From Saccharothrix sp. HUAS TT1 (GTDB taxonomy: Bacteria; Actinomycetota; Actinomycetes; Mycobacteriales; Pseudonocardiaceae): DNA of 64,000 bases. The notes below the pieces were generated by a model. The model had not been told where the DNA came from. It ran no database searches and worked only from the letters and a program-made list of their open reading frames with translations. The DNA lies in contig NZ_CP160453.1 in NCBI RefSeq assembly GCF_040744945.1, forward strand, positions 6,386,001 through 6,450,000. Reading direction: 5' to 3'. A program made the position numbers and the translations under genes. Below, one piece after another: positions 1 through 7,307 of this stretch (its first letter is position 1; each line of letters starts with the position of its first letter).

Positions 1-596
1 ACCCGCGGCGTCCGCTCCCGGCGGGCCAGGTCGGCGATCAGCACCGCGTCCGGGTCCACCCGGCGGTCGGCCAGCTCGCCGAGGCCGAGATCGCTCATGA
101 GCAGCAGCGCGCCGACGCCGTCGGCCACCAGGTGCCCGAACGTGAGCACCACCTGCACGGCGGCGCCCCGGTGCCGCAGCACGGCCATCCGCAGCGGCCA
201 CGGGGTGTGCTGCTCCAACGGGGTGGCCATCCACTCCAGCCACAGCTTGTTGCCGTGCGCCACCACGTCGGCGCGGTCCAGCTCGTCGGCGAAGACCAGG
301 ACCTCCAGGTCCACCTCGCCGGACGCGAACACGACCTGGAGCGGCACGCCGTCGTCGCCCTCGACCACCCGCGTCCGCAGGGCCGGGTGCTTGCCCATGA
401 GCCGGCCCAGTCGCTCGGCGACCTCCTCGACCGCGACACCGCCCGGCAGCTGGTGGGCCCCGCTGATGTTGTAGGTCCAGTCGCTCGTCCGCATGTCGTG
501 CAGGATCGCCTTCTGGCCCCAGGTCAGCGGCGCGGCGCCCGCGCCGGGTCCGGCGAACGGCACGGTGATCCGGTCGAAGGCGGTCGGCTCAGCCAT
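1..596 (-). CDS. Condensation-type NRPS protein, partial at left edge
   Basis: This is the first 198 residues of a stand-alone condensation-superfamily protein; the rest lies beyond the left edge. Such domains join two carrier-bound acyl or aminoacyl groups, or transfer an acyl group to a free acceptor. The early LTWGQ (residues 24-28) is the usual C1-type start. The core motif reads GHLVADG, so the catalytic second His (H155), D159 and G160 of HHxxxDG are kept while the first His is Gly. The ATG start overlaps the stop of the ketosynthase gene by 8 bases, indicating translational coupling with that gene and the ACP. The adjacent ACP is the likely acyl donor. Donor and acceptor specificity cannot be read from the visible part. 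Confidence 0.8.
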   Translation of the reverse strand, partial: MAEPTAFDRITVPFAGPGAGAAPLTWGQKAILHDMRTSDWTYNISGAHQLPGGVAVEEVAERLGRLMGKHPALRTRVVEGDDGVPLQVVFASGEVDLEVLVFADELDRADVVAHGNKLWLEWMATPLEQHTPWPLRMAVLRHRGAAVQVVLTFGHLVADGVGALLLMSDLGLGELADRRVDPDAVLIADLARRERTPR

Positions 597-1824
597 CGGC
601 ACTCCCGAAGATCACGCTGACGTTGTGGCCGCCGAACCCGAACGAGTTGGACATGACCGCGCCGACCGCCGCGGTCACCGGCTCGCCGCGCACGTGGTTG
701 AGGTCGCAGGCCGGGTCCGGGTCGTCCAGGTTGGCGGTCGGCGGCAGCAGGCCCTTGCGCAGGGCCGTGATGCCGATCGCGGCCTCCACCACGCCGGACG
801 CGCCGAGCAGGTGCCCGGTGACGCCCTTGGTCGAGCTGACCGGCGGCATCCCGTCGCCGAACACGGTCCTGATCGCCACCGCCTCGGCGGCGTCCCCGGC
901 CTTCGTGCCGGTGCCGTGCGCGTTGAGGTAGTCGATGTCCCCTGTGGACAGCCCGGCGCCCCGGAGTGCGATCCGCATGCTCTCCGCCGCGCTGGAGCCG
1001 TCCGGCCGGGGCGCGGTCGGGTGGTGGGCGTCGCTGGTAGCGCCCCAGCCGAGCACGCCGGCGTGGACCGCCGCGCCGCGCGCCCGCGCGAACTCGAACC
1101 GTTCGAGCACGAGCACCCCGGCGCCCTCGCCGAGCACGAAACCGTTGCGCCGCCGGTCGAACGGCCGACTGGCGGTGGTGGGATCGGGCCAGCCGCGGGC
1201 GAGCGCGAGGGCGTTGCCGAAGGCGTCGGCGAACGTCGGGAACAGCGGGGCCTCGGTGCACCCGCACACCACCACGTCGGCCTCGCCGGACCGGAGGACG
1301 CGCACCGCCTCGCCGATCGACTGCCCGCCCGCCGCGCACGCCGTGCCGGACGAGGAGGTGTACCCGCGGATGCCGAACTTGATGGCGACCCGGGCCGCCG
1401 CCATGTTCGGCAGCACGCCGGGCAGCATGAACGGGCTGACGCCGAGGCGACCGCGCACCGACCGCTCGACGGCCTGCCGCGCAAGGGTTTCCAGGCCGCC
1501 GACACCGGAGAGCACGACCGCGACGCGGAACGGGTCGACGTCCCGGCCGACCTCGATCCCGGCGTCGGCCAGCGCGTCTTCGGCAGCCCGCACGCCCATC
1601 ACGATCGAGCGGTCGACCACCCTGGCCTCCCGCGGCGGGAGGACGCTCTCGGGGTCGATGGCCGGACCGATCGCCGCCACGTCCACGACGCCGTGCAGCG
1701 CGTGGCCCTCGGGCGGGCGCACCAGTGCGGAACGACCGGCGCAGACCGCCTCGAACACCTCTTCCACCGCCGTGCCGACCGGGCTGACCAGCCCGATCCC
1801 GGTCACGACGACGCCCGTGCTCAC
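589..1824 (-). CDS. FabF-like beta-ketoacyl-ACP synthase
   Basis: A 411-residue type II ketosynthase. It should condense an acyl thioester with malonyl-ACP to lengthen an acyl chain by two carbons. The full Cys-His-His triad is present: C163 in the GTACAAG context, H303 in NAHGTGT and H338 in KGVTGHLLG, so an active condensing enzyme is expected rather than a chain-length factor. The GTG start overlaps the TGA of the ACP gene by 4 bases (GTGA), and its own stop overlaps the start of the condensation-type gene. No acyltransferase, ketoreductase or dehydratase is visible here, so malonyl loading and beta-carbon processing would have to come from primary metabolism or from outside the window. 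Confidence 0.92.
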   Translation of the reverse strand: MSTGVVVTGIGLVSPVGTAVEEVFEAVCAGRSALVRPPEGHALHGVVDVAAIGPAIDPESVLPPREARVVDRSIVMGVRAAEDALADAGIEVGRDVDPFRVAVVLSGVGGLETLARQAVERSVRGRLGVSPFMLPGVLPNMAAARVAIKFGIRGYTSSSGTACAAGGQSIGEAVRVLRSGEADVVVCGCTEAPLFPTFADAFGNALALARGWPDPTTASRPFDRRRNGFVLGEGAGVLVLERFEFARARGAAVHAGVLGWGATSDAHHPTAPRPDGSSAAESMRIALRGAGLSTGDIDYLNAHGTGTKAGDAAEAVAIRTVFGDGMPPVSSTKGVTGHLLGASGVVEAAIGITALRKGLLPPTANLDDPDPACDLNHVRGEPVTAAVGAVMSNSFGFGGHNVSVIFGSADG

Positions 1825-2081
1825 GTCGCCGTTGCGGTCTGCACGCGCCGCTCGACCTCGGCGCAGAACTCGCCGACCGTCATGGCGGCGAACATCTCGG
1901 CCTCGTCCTCGTCGAACCGGACGCCGAAGTGGTCCTCCACCCGCAGCGAGAGCTCGGCCAGCGCGAGCGATTCGAGGTCGGCGCCGGCCGGGCCGAGCAC
2001 CGTGTCGTCGTCCATCTCGGCGGTGCTGTACTTCATGACCGCCAGCGAATCGAACAGGAACTGGCGGATCTCGGAGGTCAT
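1821..2081 (-). CDS. Acyl carrier protein
   Basis: An 86-residue discrete acyl carrier protein, first gene of the leftward ACP-KS-condensation operon. The phosphopantetheine site is S38 in DLESLALAEL, a normal ACP helix II signature; the protein is acidic as expected. The ATG at 2081 was chosen over in-frame codons up to 2108 because it has a purine-rich ribosome site (GAAGGGAAG) and because the extra N-terminal residues are not typical of ACPs. It presumably carries the acyl chain handled by the adjacent ketosynthase and then by the condensation-type protein. Confidence 0.93.
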   Translation of the reverse strand: MTSEIRQFLFDSLAVMKYSTAEMDDDTVLGPAGADLESLALAELSLRVEDHFGVRFDEDEAEMFAAMTVGEFCAEVERRVQTATAT

Positions 2082-2205
2082 GGCGGCTTCCCTTCGCCGG
2101 GAGGACAACGGGAATCTGCACCACCGGCGCGGATGCCGTCAAGCACCTCTTCGGCACCGCGTACGGGCTATGGACCGCGTTCGGATCAGCCCGCATTATG
2201 TGCGC
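2082..2205. promoter_or_regulatory. Divergent promoter region between ACP and ligase operons
   Basis: A 124-base gap separating the leftward ACP operon from the rightward ligase operon. It must hold the promoters for both arms of the discrete NRPS/FAS-like locus. I see no clear -35/-10 pair or palindrome. An alternative ligase start (ATG at 2170) lies inside it. Confidence 0.45.
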
Positions 2206-3654
2206 ATGCCGCCGGCGACGCTCGACCTGGTGACGCACGAAGAGGCGTCGCCGCGCTCACCGGCCGTCCACCTCGCCGGTGGCCGGACGCTGTCCTACTC
2301 GGACCTCGACGGACTGGTCCGAGAGGCCGAACGGTCCTTGCGCCACAACGGGAAGGCGCTGGTCCTGTGCGCGGGCGACCGCGACCTGCCGACCCTGCTC
2401 GCCTACCTCGCCGCGCTCCGGCTGGGCCACGCGGTGGCCTTCCTGCCCGCTTCGGCGGAAATCCTCGCGGCGTACCGGCCCGAGTTCGTGGTGCCCGCGC
2501 CCGGTGGCGGGTCGAATTCGACCGACTTCGGTTACGAACCGATCGGCGAACTCGCGGACGGCGCGAAACTCTTTCGAAGCCGCACCGCCGGACCGGCCGA
2601 CGACATCTTCCCGGACACGGCTTTGTTGCTGGCGACTTCCGGCACGACGGGCAGCCCGAAAGCGGTGCGGCTGTCCTACGGCGGGGTGGCCGACAACTCC
2701 GCCGCCATCGTCCGCGCGCTGGGCATCACCGCCGCGGAACGCGCGCCGACCACCCTGCCGATCACGCACGCCTACGGACTGTCGGTGCTGAACAGCCACC
2801 TGCGGGCCGGCGCGAGCATCGTGCTCAGCGACCGGTCGCCGCTGTCGCTGGCGATGTGGGACCGGCTGACCAGGGCGGGCGCCACCTCCTTCGCCGCCGT
2901 GCCGACGACCTACGCGGCGTTCGGACCGGCGCACGTGAACCTCCTGGAGCGCACGGAGATCCGCACGATGACCCAGTCGGGCGCACGCCTCGCCGACGGC
3001 CTGACGATGCGGCTCGCGCGGATGATGGAGCGGCGCGGGGGCCGCTTCTTCCCGATGTACGGCCAGACGGAGGCCACCTCGCGGATCGCCTGCCTCGACC
3101 CGGCCGACCTGCCGGACCGCCTCGGGTCGGTCGGCGCCGCGGTGCCCGGCGGCGTGATCACGATCGAGCCGACCGAGGGGCACGACCGGGCCGTCCCCGG
3201 CGAGGGCGCGGTCCACTACCGGGGTCCCGGCGTGATGCTCGGCTACGCGACCGGGCGCGACGACCTGCGCCGCGGTCCCGAGGTGGACGTGCTGGACACC
3301 GGCGACCTCGGGTACCTGCGCGACGGCTACCTGTACCTGACCGGCCGCACCAAGCGGATCGTCAAGGTGCTCGGCGTCCGCACGAGCCTGGACGACCTGG
3401 AGCGCCTGGTCGAGCAGCCGGACCACCCGACCGCGGTGGTCCGCGGCGAGGACGACGTGGTGTACCTGTTCGGCGCGGGCGACGCGGCCGTGCACGAGGG
3501 GCAGCGGCGGCAGTTGGCCGCCGCTCTCGGCGTGCCGAGCCGGCACGTGGTGCTGCGGCACGTGGACCGGTTGCCCCGGACACCCGGCGGCAAGGTCGAC
3601 TACCGGCGGTTGGCGGCGGCCGTGGACACCGGGGAGGCCGGGCGGTGGAACTGA
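2206..3654 (+). CDS. Adenylate-forming ligase (stand-alone A-type)
   Basis: A 482-residue ANL-superfamily enzyme that should activate a carboxylic or amino acid with ATP and load it on a carrier protein or CoA. Core motifs are intact: A3 ATSGTTGSPKAVRLS near residues 142-157, A5 YGQTEATSR near 285, A7/A8 DTGDLG and GYLYLTGRTK near 364-380, and the A10 lysine in TPGGKVDY near 463. It lacks any fused carrier or condensation domain. I chose the ATG at 2206 because family members usually begin about 20 residues before the first conserved strand; the ATG at 2170 would add 12 residues, and neither has a strong ribosome site. It heads a coupled six-gene operon ending at 9071. The substrate cannot be predicted reliably. 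Confidence 0.88.
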   Translation: MPPATLDLVTHEEASPRSPAVHLAGGRTLSYSDLDGLVREAERSLRHNGKALVLCAGDRDLPTLLAYLAALRLGHAVAFLPASAEILAAYRPEFVVPAPGGGSNSTDFGYEPIGELADGAKLFRSRTAGPADDIFPDTALLLATSGTTGSPKAVRLSYGGVADNSAAIVRALGITAAERAPTTLPITHAYGLSVLNSHLRAGASIVLSDRSPLSLAMWDRLTRAGATSFAAVPTTYAAFGPAHVNLLERTEIRTMTQSGARLADGLTMRLARMMERRGGRFFPMYGQTEATSRIACLDPADLPDRLGSVGAAVPGGVITIEPTEGHDRAVPGEGAVHYRGPGVMLGYATGRDDLRRGPEVDVLDTGDLGYLRDGYLYLTGRTKRIVKVLGVRTSLDDLERLVEQPDHPTAVVRGEDDVVYLFGAGDAAVHEGQRRQLAAALGVPSRHVVLRHVDRLPRTPGGKVDYRRLAAAVDTGEAGRWN

Positions 3655-4421
3655 CCCACTGGCGGCAGCTGTCCGACCGCGGCCCCGACCTCGTGCTGTG
3701 CCTGGACTTCCCCGGCGGGCGGGCCGCGGCCGGTTTCGCGGACCTGGCCGCCGGCGTCGACGTGGGCGCCTCCTTCCTGCACCTCGCCCAGCCGGGCGCC
3801 GGACCGCTGGACGCGTGCGTGGACCGCTGGGTGGCGGACGCGGCGTCGACCGGCCGACCGGTGCGCGCGGTGCTCGGGTACTGCGCCGGAGCCGCGTTGG
3901 CCACCTGCGTCGCCGACGCGGTCGCCGGGTCGGCCGCACCGCCGGTCACCCTGCTCTTCGACGCCGTCGGCACGTCGGCGGGCTCGCTGGCCCACCAGTT
4001 CACCTCCTCGCTGGAGACGTCCGCGGAGCACCTGACCGCCGACGAGCTGGACGGCGCCCGCGCGCTGGCGGACGGGCTGGTCGAGGCCCACCCGGACGAC
4101 CTGCCGCGCATCGCCGCCGCCCTGGTCGCGGCGTACGACGGGTTGATGGGCGCGGTCGCCGGCCGGCTGGGGCTCAACGAGTACTTCCGGCAGCAGCTCA
4201 CCGGCGGGTTCACCGCGTACGTGGAGTACCTGCTCCTGGCCGGCGCGGGCCGGTTCGACACGCGTTCGGGCACGCCGCTGTTCGTGTCCTCCAAGGACCA
4301 GGAGCCTCCGGTGGAGGACGCCAAGGGCCTGGCGGTGGACGTGGACCACACCGACCTGCTGCGCGCGGCCGAGGTGCACGGCCTGGTCGCCGAACTGCTG
4401 ATGGGAGAGCGCACATGGTGA
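3645..4421 (+). CDS. Alpha/beta-hydrolase or thioesterase-like protein with Cys nucleophile
   Basis: A 258-residue protein with an alpha/beta-hydrolase layout. The nucleophile elbow reads LGYCAGAA, so the usual thioesterase Ser of GxSxG is Cys (C80). A possible acid is D106 (LLFDAVGT) and a possible base is H235 (VDHTDLL). Cys at this position is known in PHA synthases and in a minority of NRPS thioesterases, where it favours acyl transfer or cyclisation over hydrolysis. The GTG start overlaps the upstream ligase by 10 bases and the end overlaps the next ORF by 7, so it belongs to the operon. It may release or transfer the product, or edit misloaded carriers. The role is inferred from the fold and context only. 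Confidence 0.7.
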   Translation: MELTHWRQLSDRGPDLVLCLDFPGGRAAAGFADLAAGVDVGASFLHLAQPGAGPLDACVDRWVADAASTGRPVRAVLGYCAGAALATCVADAVAGSAAPPVTLLFDAVGTSAGSLAHQFTSSLETSAEHLTADELDGARALADGLVEAHPDDLPRIAAALVAAYDGLMGAVAGRLGLNEYFRQQLTGGFTAYVEYLLLAGAGRFDTRSGTPLFVSSKDQEPPVEDAKGLAVDVDHTDLLRAAEVHGLVAELLMGERTW

Positions 4422-4924
4422 GCCTGGCCGAGATCTCCGAGGTGCTGTCGGCACATCCCGGTGTGGCCGAGGCCGAGGTCGCCGTCGTGCGCCACGACGG
4501 GCGCGAGGTCGTCGTCGCGGCCGTCGAGCTGACCGAGTTCCTGAGCGGGCCGGTGCTGCGCAACCACGTGCGGCAGCGGTTGGGCGAGGACTGCGGGCTC
4601 AACGGCGTGCTGGTCGTGGAGCGGGTGCCGAGGGTCGACGGCGCGGTGGACGTCGAATACCTGGCGGCGGCGGTCGCCGACGGCCGGTGCGCGCTGTTCG
4701 AGGACCCGGGCGACGACGTCGAGCGCCGGGTGGCCGAGATCTGGTCGGCGCAGATGGACGTCCGGCCGGTCGGCGCGACCGACGACTTCCTGGAGCTGGG
4801 CGGCGACTCGCTGTCGGCGCTGGGCATCATCGCCGCCATCGAGGCCGAGTTCGACCGACCGCTGGACGTGTACGAGTTCATGAGCGCCTCCAGCGTGCGG
4901 CGGCTGGCCGAGATGCTGCGGTAG
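4415..4924 (+). CDS. Ligase C-subdomain fused to peptidyl carrier protein
   Basis: A 169-residue two-part protein. Residues 1-90 resemble the small C-terminal subdomain of adenylating enzymes (HPGVAEAEVAVVRHDGREV, then VERVPRVDG), but the A10 lysine position reads DGAVDVEYL, so the catalytic lysine is missing and this part is probably structural or a docking piece. Residues 100-169 are a PCP with the 4'-phosphopantetheine serine S132 in LELGGDSLSAL. It lies between the Cys-hydrolase (7-base overlap) and the second ligase (2-base gap). It is probably the aminoacyl or acyl carrier loaded by one of the two neighbouring ligases. Confidence 0.85.
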   Translation: MVSLAEISEVLSAHPGVAEAEVAVVRHDGREVVVAAVELTEFLSGPVLRNHVRQRLGEDCGLNGVLVVERVPRVDGAVDVEYLAAAVADGRCALFEDPGDDVERRVAEIWSAQMDVRPVGATDDFLELGGDSLSALGIIAAIEAEFDRPLDVYEFMSASSVRRLAEMLR

Positions 4925-4926
4925 CG

Positions 4927-6384
4927 ATGACCCTCTCCGTCCACCAGCGCATCACCGGGATCGCGCGCGCCGAACCCGAGCGGGCGGCGCTGATCGGGTT
5001 CGACGCGGACCTGGTCGAGCGGACCCTGTCGTGGCGGGAGTTCGCCGACGAGGTCGACCGCGGGGTGGCCGCCCTGCGCGCGGCGCTCGACCCGAACGTC
5101 CGGTCGTGCGTCGTCGTGGAGGCGGGCAACACCCTGGCGGCGGCGACCGGCATCGCGGCGGCGCTCGCGGCCGAGGTCCCGGTGTTCCCGCTGAACCCGG
5201 GCACGCCGCCCGCCGAGCGGGACGTCCTGGTCGGCCTGCTCGGTCGGCGGTTCGAGCACGTGCGCCTGACGGGCGACCACGACCAGCCGGTGCGCGCCGC
5301 CGCGCCACCGCCCCCGGCGGGTGACGTGGCGTACCTGCTGGCCACGGGCGCGAGCACGGGCGTCCCCAAGATCTCCGCGAAGCCGGGGCCGCTGCGCTAC
5401 GACCCGGCCCGGACGCCGTCCCTGGTGATCCGGCAGACCGGCTGGCGCACGGGCCAGCGGCAGCTCATCGTCGGCCCGCTCTACCACGCCGCGCCGTTCA
5501 CCGCGTTCGTGGACGCGGTGCTCGACATGAACACCGTTGTGCTGCAACCGTTCTTCTCCCCGCAGTGGACGGTCGAGCTGGTCCGGGAGCACCGCGTCGA
5601 GTGGCTGCAGCTCACCCCGACGCACATGCGCGAGGTCCTGATGCTGGCGAACCCCGATCCGACGAGCTTCGCCAGCCTGCGCGCGCTGCTGCACACCGCC
5701 GCCCGCTGCGACGAGGGCACCAAGCGCGGGTGGATCGACCTGCTCGGCCCGGAACGGGTCTTCGAGCTGTACGGCGCGACCGAGGGCATCGGCGTGACGC
5801 TGGCCCGCGGTGACGAGTGGCTGGCCCGGCCGGGCACGGTCGGCCGCGGCTTCCTCACCCAGCTCCGCGTGCTGGACGACGACGGCGCGCCCGTCCCGCC
5901 GGGCGTGGTCGGCACCGTCTTCATGCGCACGCCGCGGCGGGTCGGCCGCTCCGACTACGTCAACGACCTGGTGGTCCGCTCCACCCCGGACGGCTTCGCC
6001 ACCGTCGGCGACCGCGGCCGGGTCGACCGGGACGGCTACCTGCACCTCGAACCGCGCGACCAGGGCGCCATCAACGTGGGCGGCGAGAAGGTCGACCCGG
6101 ACGAGGTCGAGGCGGCGCTGCTGGCGCACCCCGCGGTGGTCGACGCCGTCGCCCTCGCCGTGCCGCACGGGACGCTCGGGTCGGTGGTCGGCGTCCAGGT
6201 GGTGCTGCGCCCCGGCGCGAACGTCCGCAAGGCCGAGCTCGCCGCGCACTGCGGCCGGCGGCTGGCCGGTTACAAGGTCCCGAAGCACTTCACGTTCGTC
6301 GAACGACTCCCCCGGTCCGCGGCCGGGAAGATCCAGCGCTGGCGGCTCGCCGCCGGTCACGAGGGCGGTGCGACCACGCGATGA
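4927..6384 (+). CDS. Second adenylate-forming ligase
   Basis: A 485-residue ANL-superfamily ligase. The A3 loop is a variant, LLATGASTGVPKIS (residues 137-150), the A5 motif is YGATEGIG near 282, the hinge region is GDRGRVDRDGYLHLEP near 361, and the A10 lysine is in SAAGKIQRW near 465, so it should be catalytically competent. It resembles acyl-CoA or bile-acid-CoA ligase-type members more than canonical amino-acid-activating A-domains; I infer an aryl or acyl acid substrate. The ATG start lies 2 bases after the PCP stop and its TGA overlaps the next ATG (ATGA), so it is translated as part of the operon. Confidence 0.87.
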   Translation: MTLSVHQRITGIARAEPERAALIGFDADLVERTLSWREFADEVDRGVAALRAALDPNVRSCVVVEAGNTLAAATGIAAALAAEVPVFPLNPGTPPAERDVLVGLLGRRFEHVRLTGDHDQPVRAAAPPPPAGDVAYLLATGASTGVPKISAKPGPLRYDPARTPSLVIRQTGWRTGQRQLIVGPLYHAAPFTAFVDAVLDMNTVVLQPFFSPQWTVELVREHRVEWLQLTPTHMREVLMLANPDPTSFASLRALLHTAARCDEGTKRGWIDLLGPERVFELYGATEGIGVTLARGDEWLARPGTVGRGFLTQLRVLDDDGAPVPPGVVGTVFMRTPRRVGRSDYVNDLVVRSTPDGFATVGDRGRVDRDGYLHLEPRDQGAINVGGEKVDPDEVEAALLAHPAVVDAVALAVPHGTLGSVVGVQVVLRPGANVRKAELAAHCGRRLAGYKVPKHFTFVERLPRSAAGKIQRWRLAAGHEGGATTR

Positions 6385-7301
6385 ACCCGACTGTGGACGA
6401 TGCGACCGACACCGGTTACCGGCGGCCCCGGGACCCGGTCGAGCTGTGGTTGGCCCGGCAGTGGCAGGAGGTGATCGGGTTCGCGGTCGGCATCCGGGAG
6501 AACTTCTTCGAAGTCGGCGGCAACTCGCTGGACGCGGCCCGGGTCATCAACGCCGTCTTCGAGGAGTTCGGCGTCCAGCTGCCCCTGAACGTGATGACCG
6601 AGCACCCGACGGTGGAGCGGCTGGCCACCCGGCTGCGGGACCGGACCGCGTGGCTGGCCGACCCGCTCGTCCCGCTCCAGCGCGGCGACGGCGCCCGGCC
6701 CCCGCTGTTCCTGGTGCACCCGGCCAACGGGCAGGTCGGCCCGTACTGCGACCTGGCCCAGGAGCTGGGCGAGGAGTTCACCCTGTTCGGGCTGCAGGCG
6801 GTCGGGCTGCACTCGGCCGCCGAACCCCTCCGGACCGTGCCGAGGATGGCTCGCGGGTACGTCGAGGCCATCCGGGCCGTGCGGCCCTCAGGGCCCTACC
6901 TGCTGGGCGGCTGCTCGACCGGCGCGGCCGTCGCGCACGAGATGGCCGTCCAGCTCACCGAGGCCGGCGCGGAGGTGCGGCTCGTCGCCCTGCTCGACGC
7001 CGGGTCGCTGGACGTCGACCCGGACTTCGACGGACCGTTCGGGGACCCGGCCGCGGTCCTGGAGCGCTGGAAGGCGCGCGACCTGGTGCCGTCGGACACG
7101 ACCACCGAGTTCGTCGTGCGCTCGGCGCGCGTGTGGCAGGCCAACCAGGACGCCGTCCGCGACTGGAGCCCGCGGCCGTACTCCGGAGCGCTCGACGTCT
7201 TCCCCGGCGTCCGCGGTGACCGGTGGCCCGCGGCGGCGCTGCGGGAGCACGCGCCGGACGACGGCGACGTGGTCGGCGTGCTGCGCGGGCTGATCGGCTG
7301 A
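6381..7301 (+). CDS. PCP-thioesterase didomain protein
   Basis: A 306-residue protein with a PCP (residues 18-88, S49 in FFEVGGNSLDAA) and a type I thioesterase-like domain (about 105-306). The TE nucleophile is S179 in LLGGCSTGAA and the acid is probably D206 (ALLDAG). The C-terminus is short: the usual GDHxxM-type segment holding the catalytic His is not recognisable, only a REHAPDDGD stretch. The TE may therefore be impaired or use another His. A carrier plus TE normally forms the end of an assembly line, so the finished chain is probably handed to this protein for release. Its start overlaps the preceding ligase stop by 4 bases. Confidence 0.87.
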   Translation: MNPTVDDATDTGYRRPRDPVELWLARQWQEVIGFAVGIRENFFEVGGNSLDAARVINAVFEEFGVQLPLNVMTEHPTVERLATRLRDRTAWLADPLVPLQRGDGARPPLFLVHPANGQVGPYCDLAQELGEEFTLFGLQAVGLHSAAEPLRTVPRMARGYVEAIRAVRPSGPYLLGGCSTGAAVAHEMAVQLTEAGAEVRLVALLDAGSLDVDPDFDGPFGDPAAVLERWKARDLVPSDTTTEFVVRSARVWQANQDAVRDWSPRPYSGALDVFPGVRGDRWPAAALREHAPDDGDVVGVLRGLIG

Positions 7302-7307
7302 CCGGCG

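Noticed and set aside
493..2205. Extension of the first ligase frame upstream to 493
   Set aside because: The extra 570 residues are antisense to the ACP, ketosynthase and condensation genes and have no domain character; the ligase begins at about 2206.
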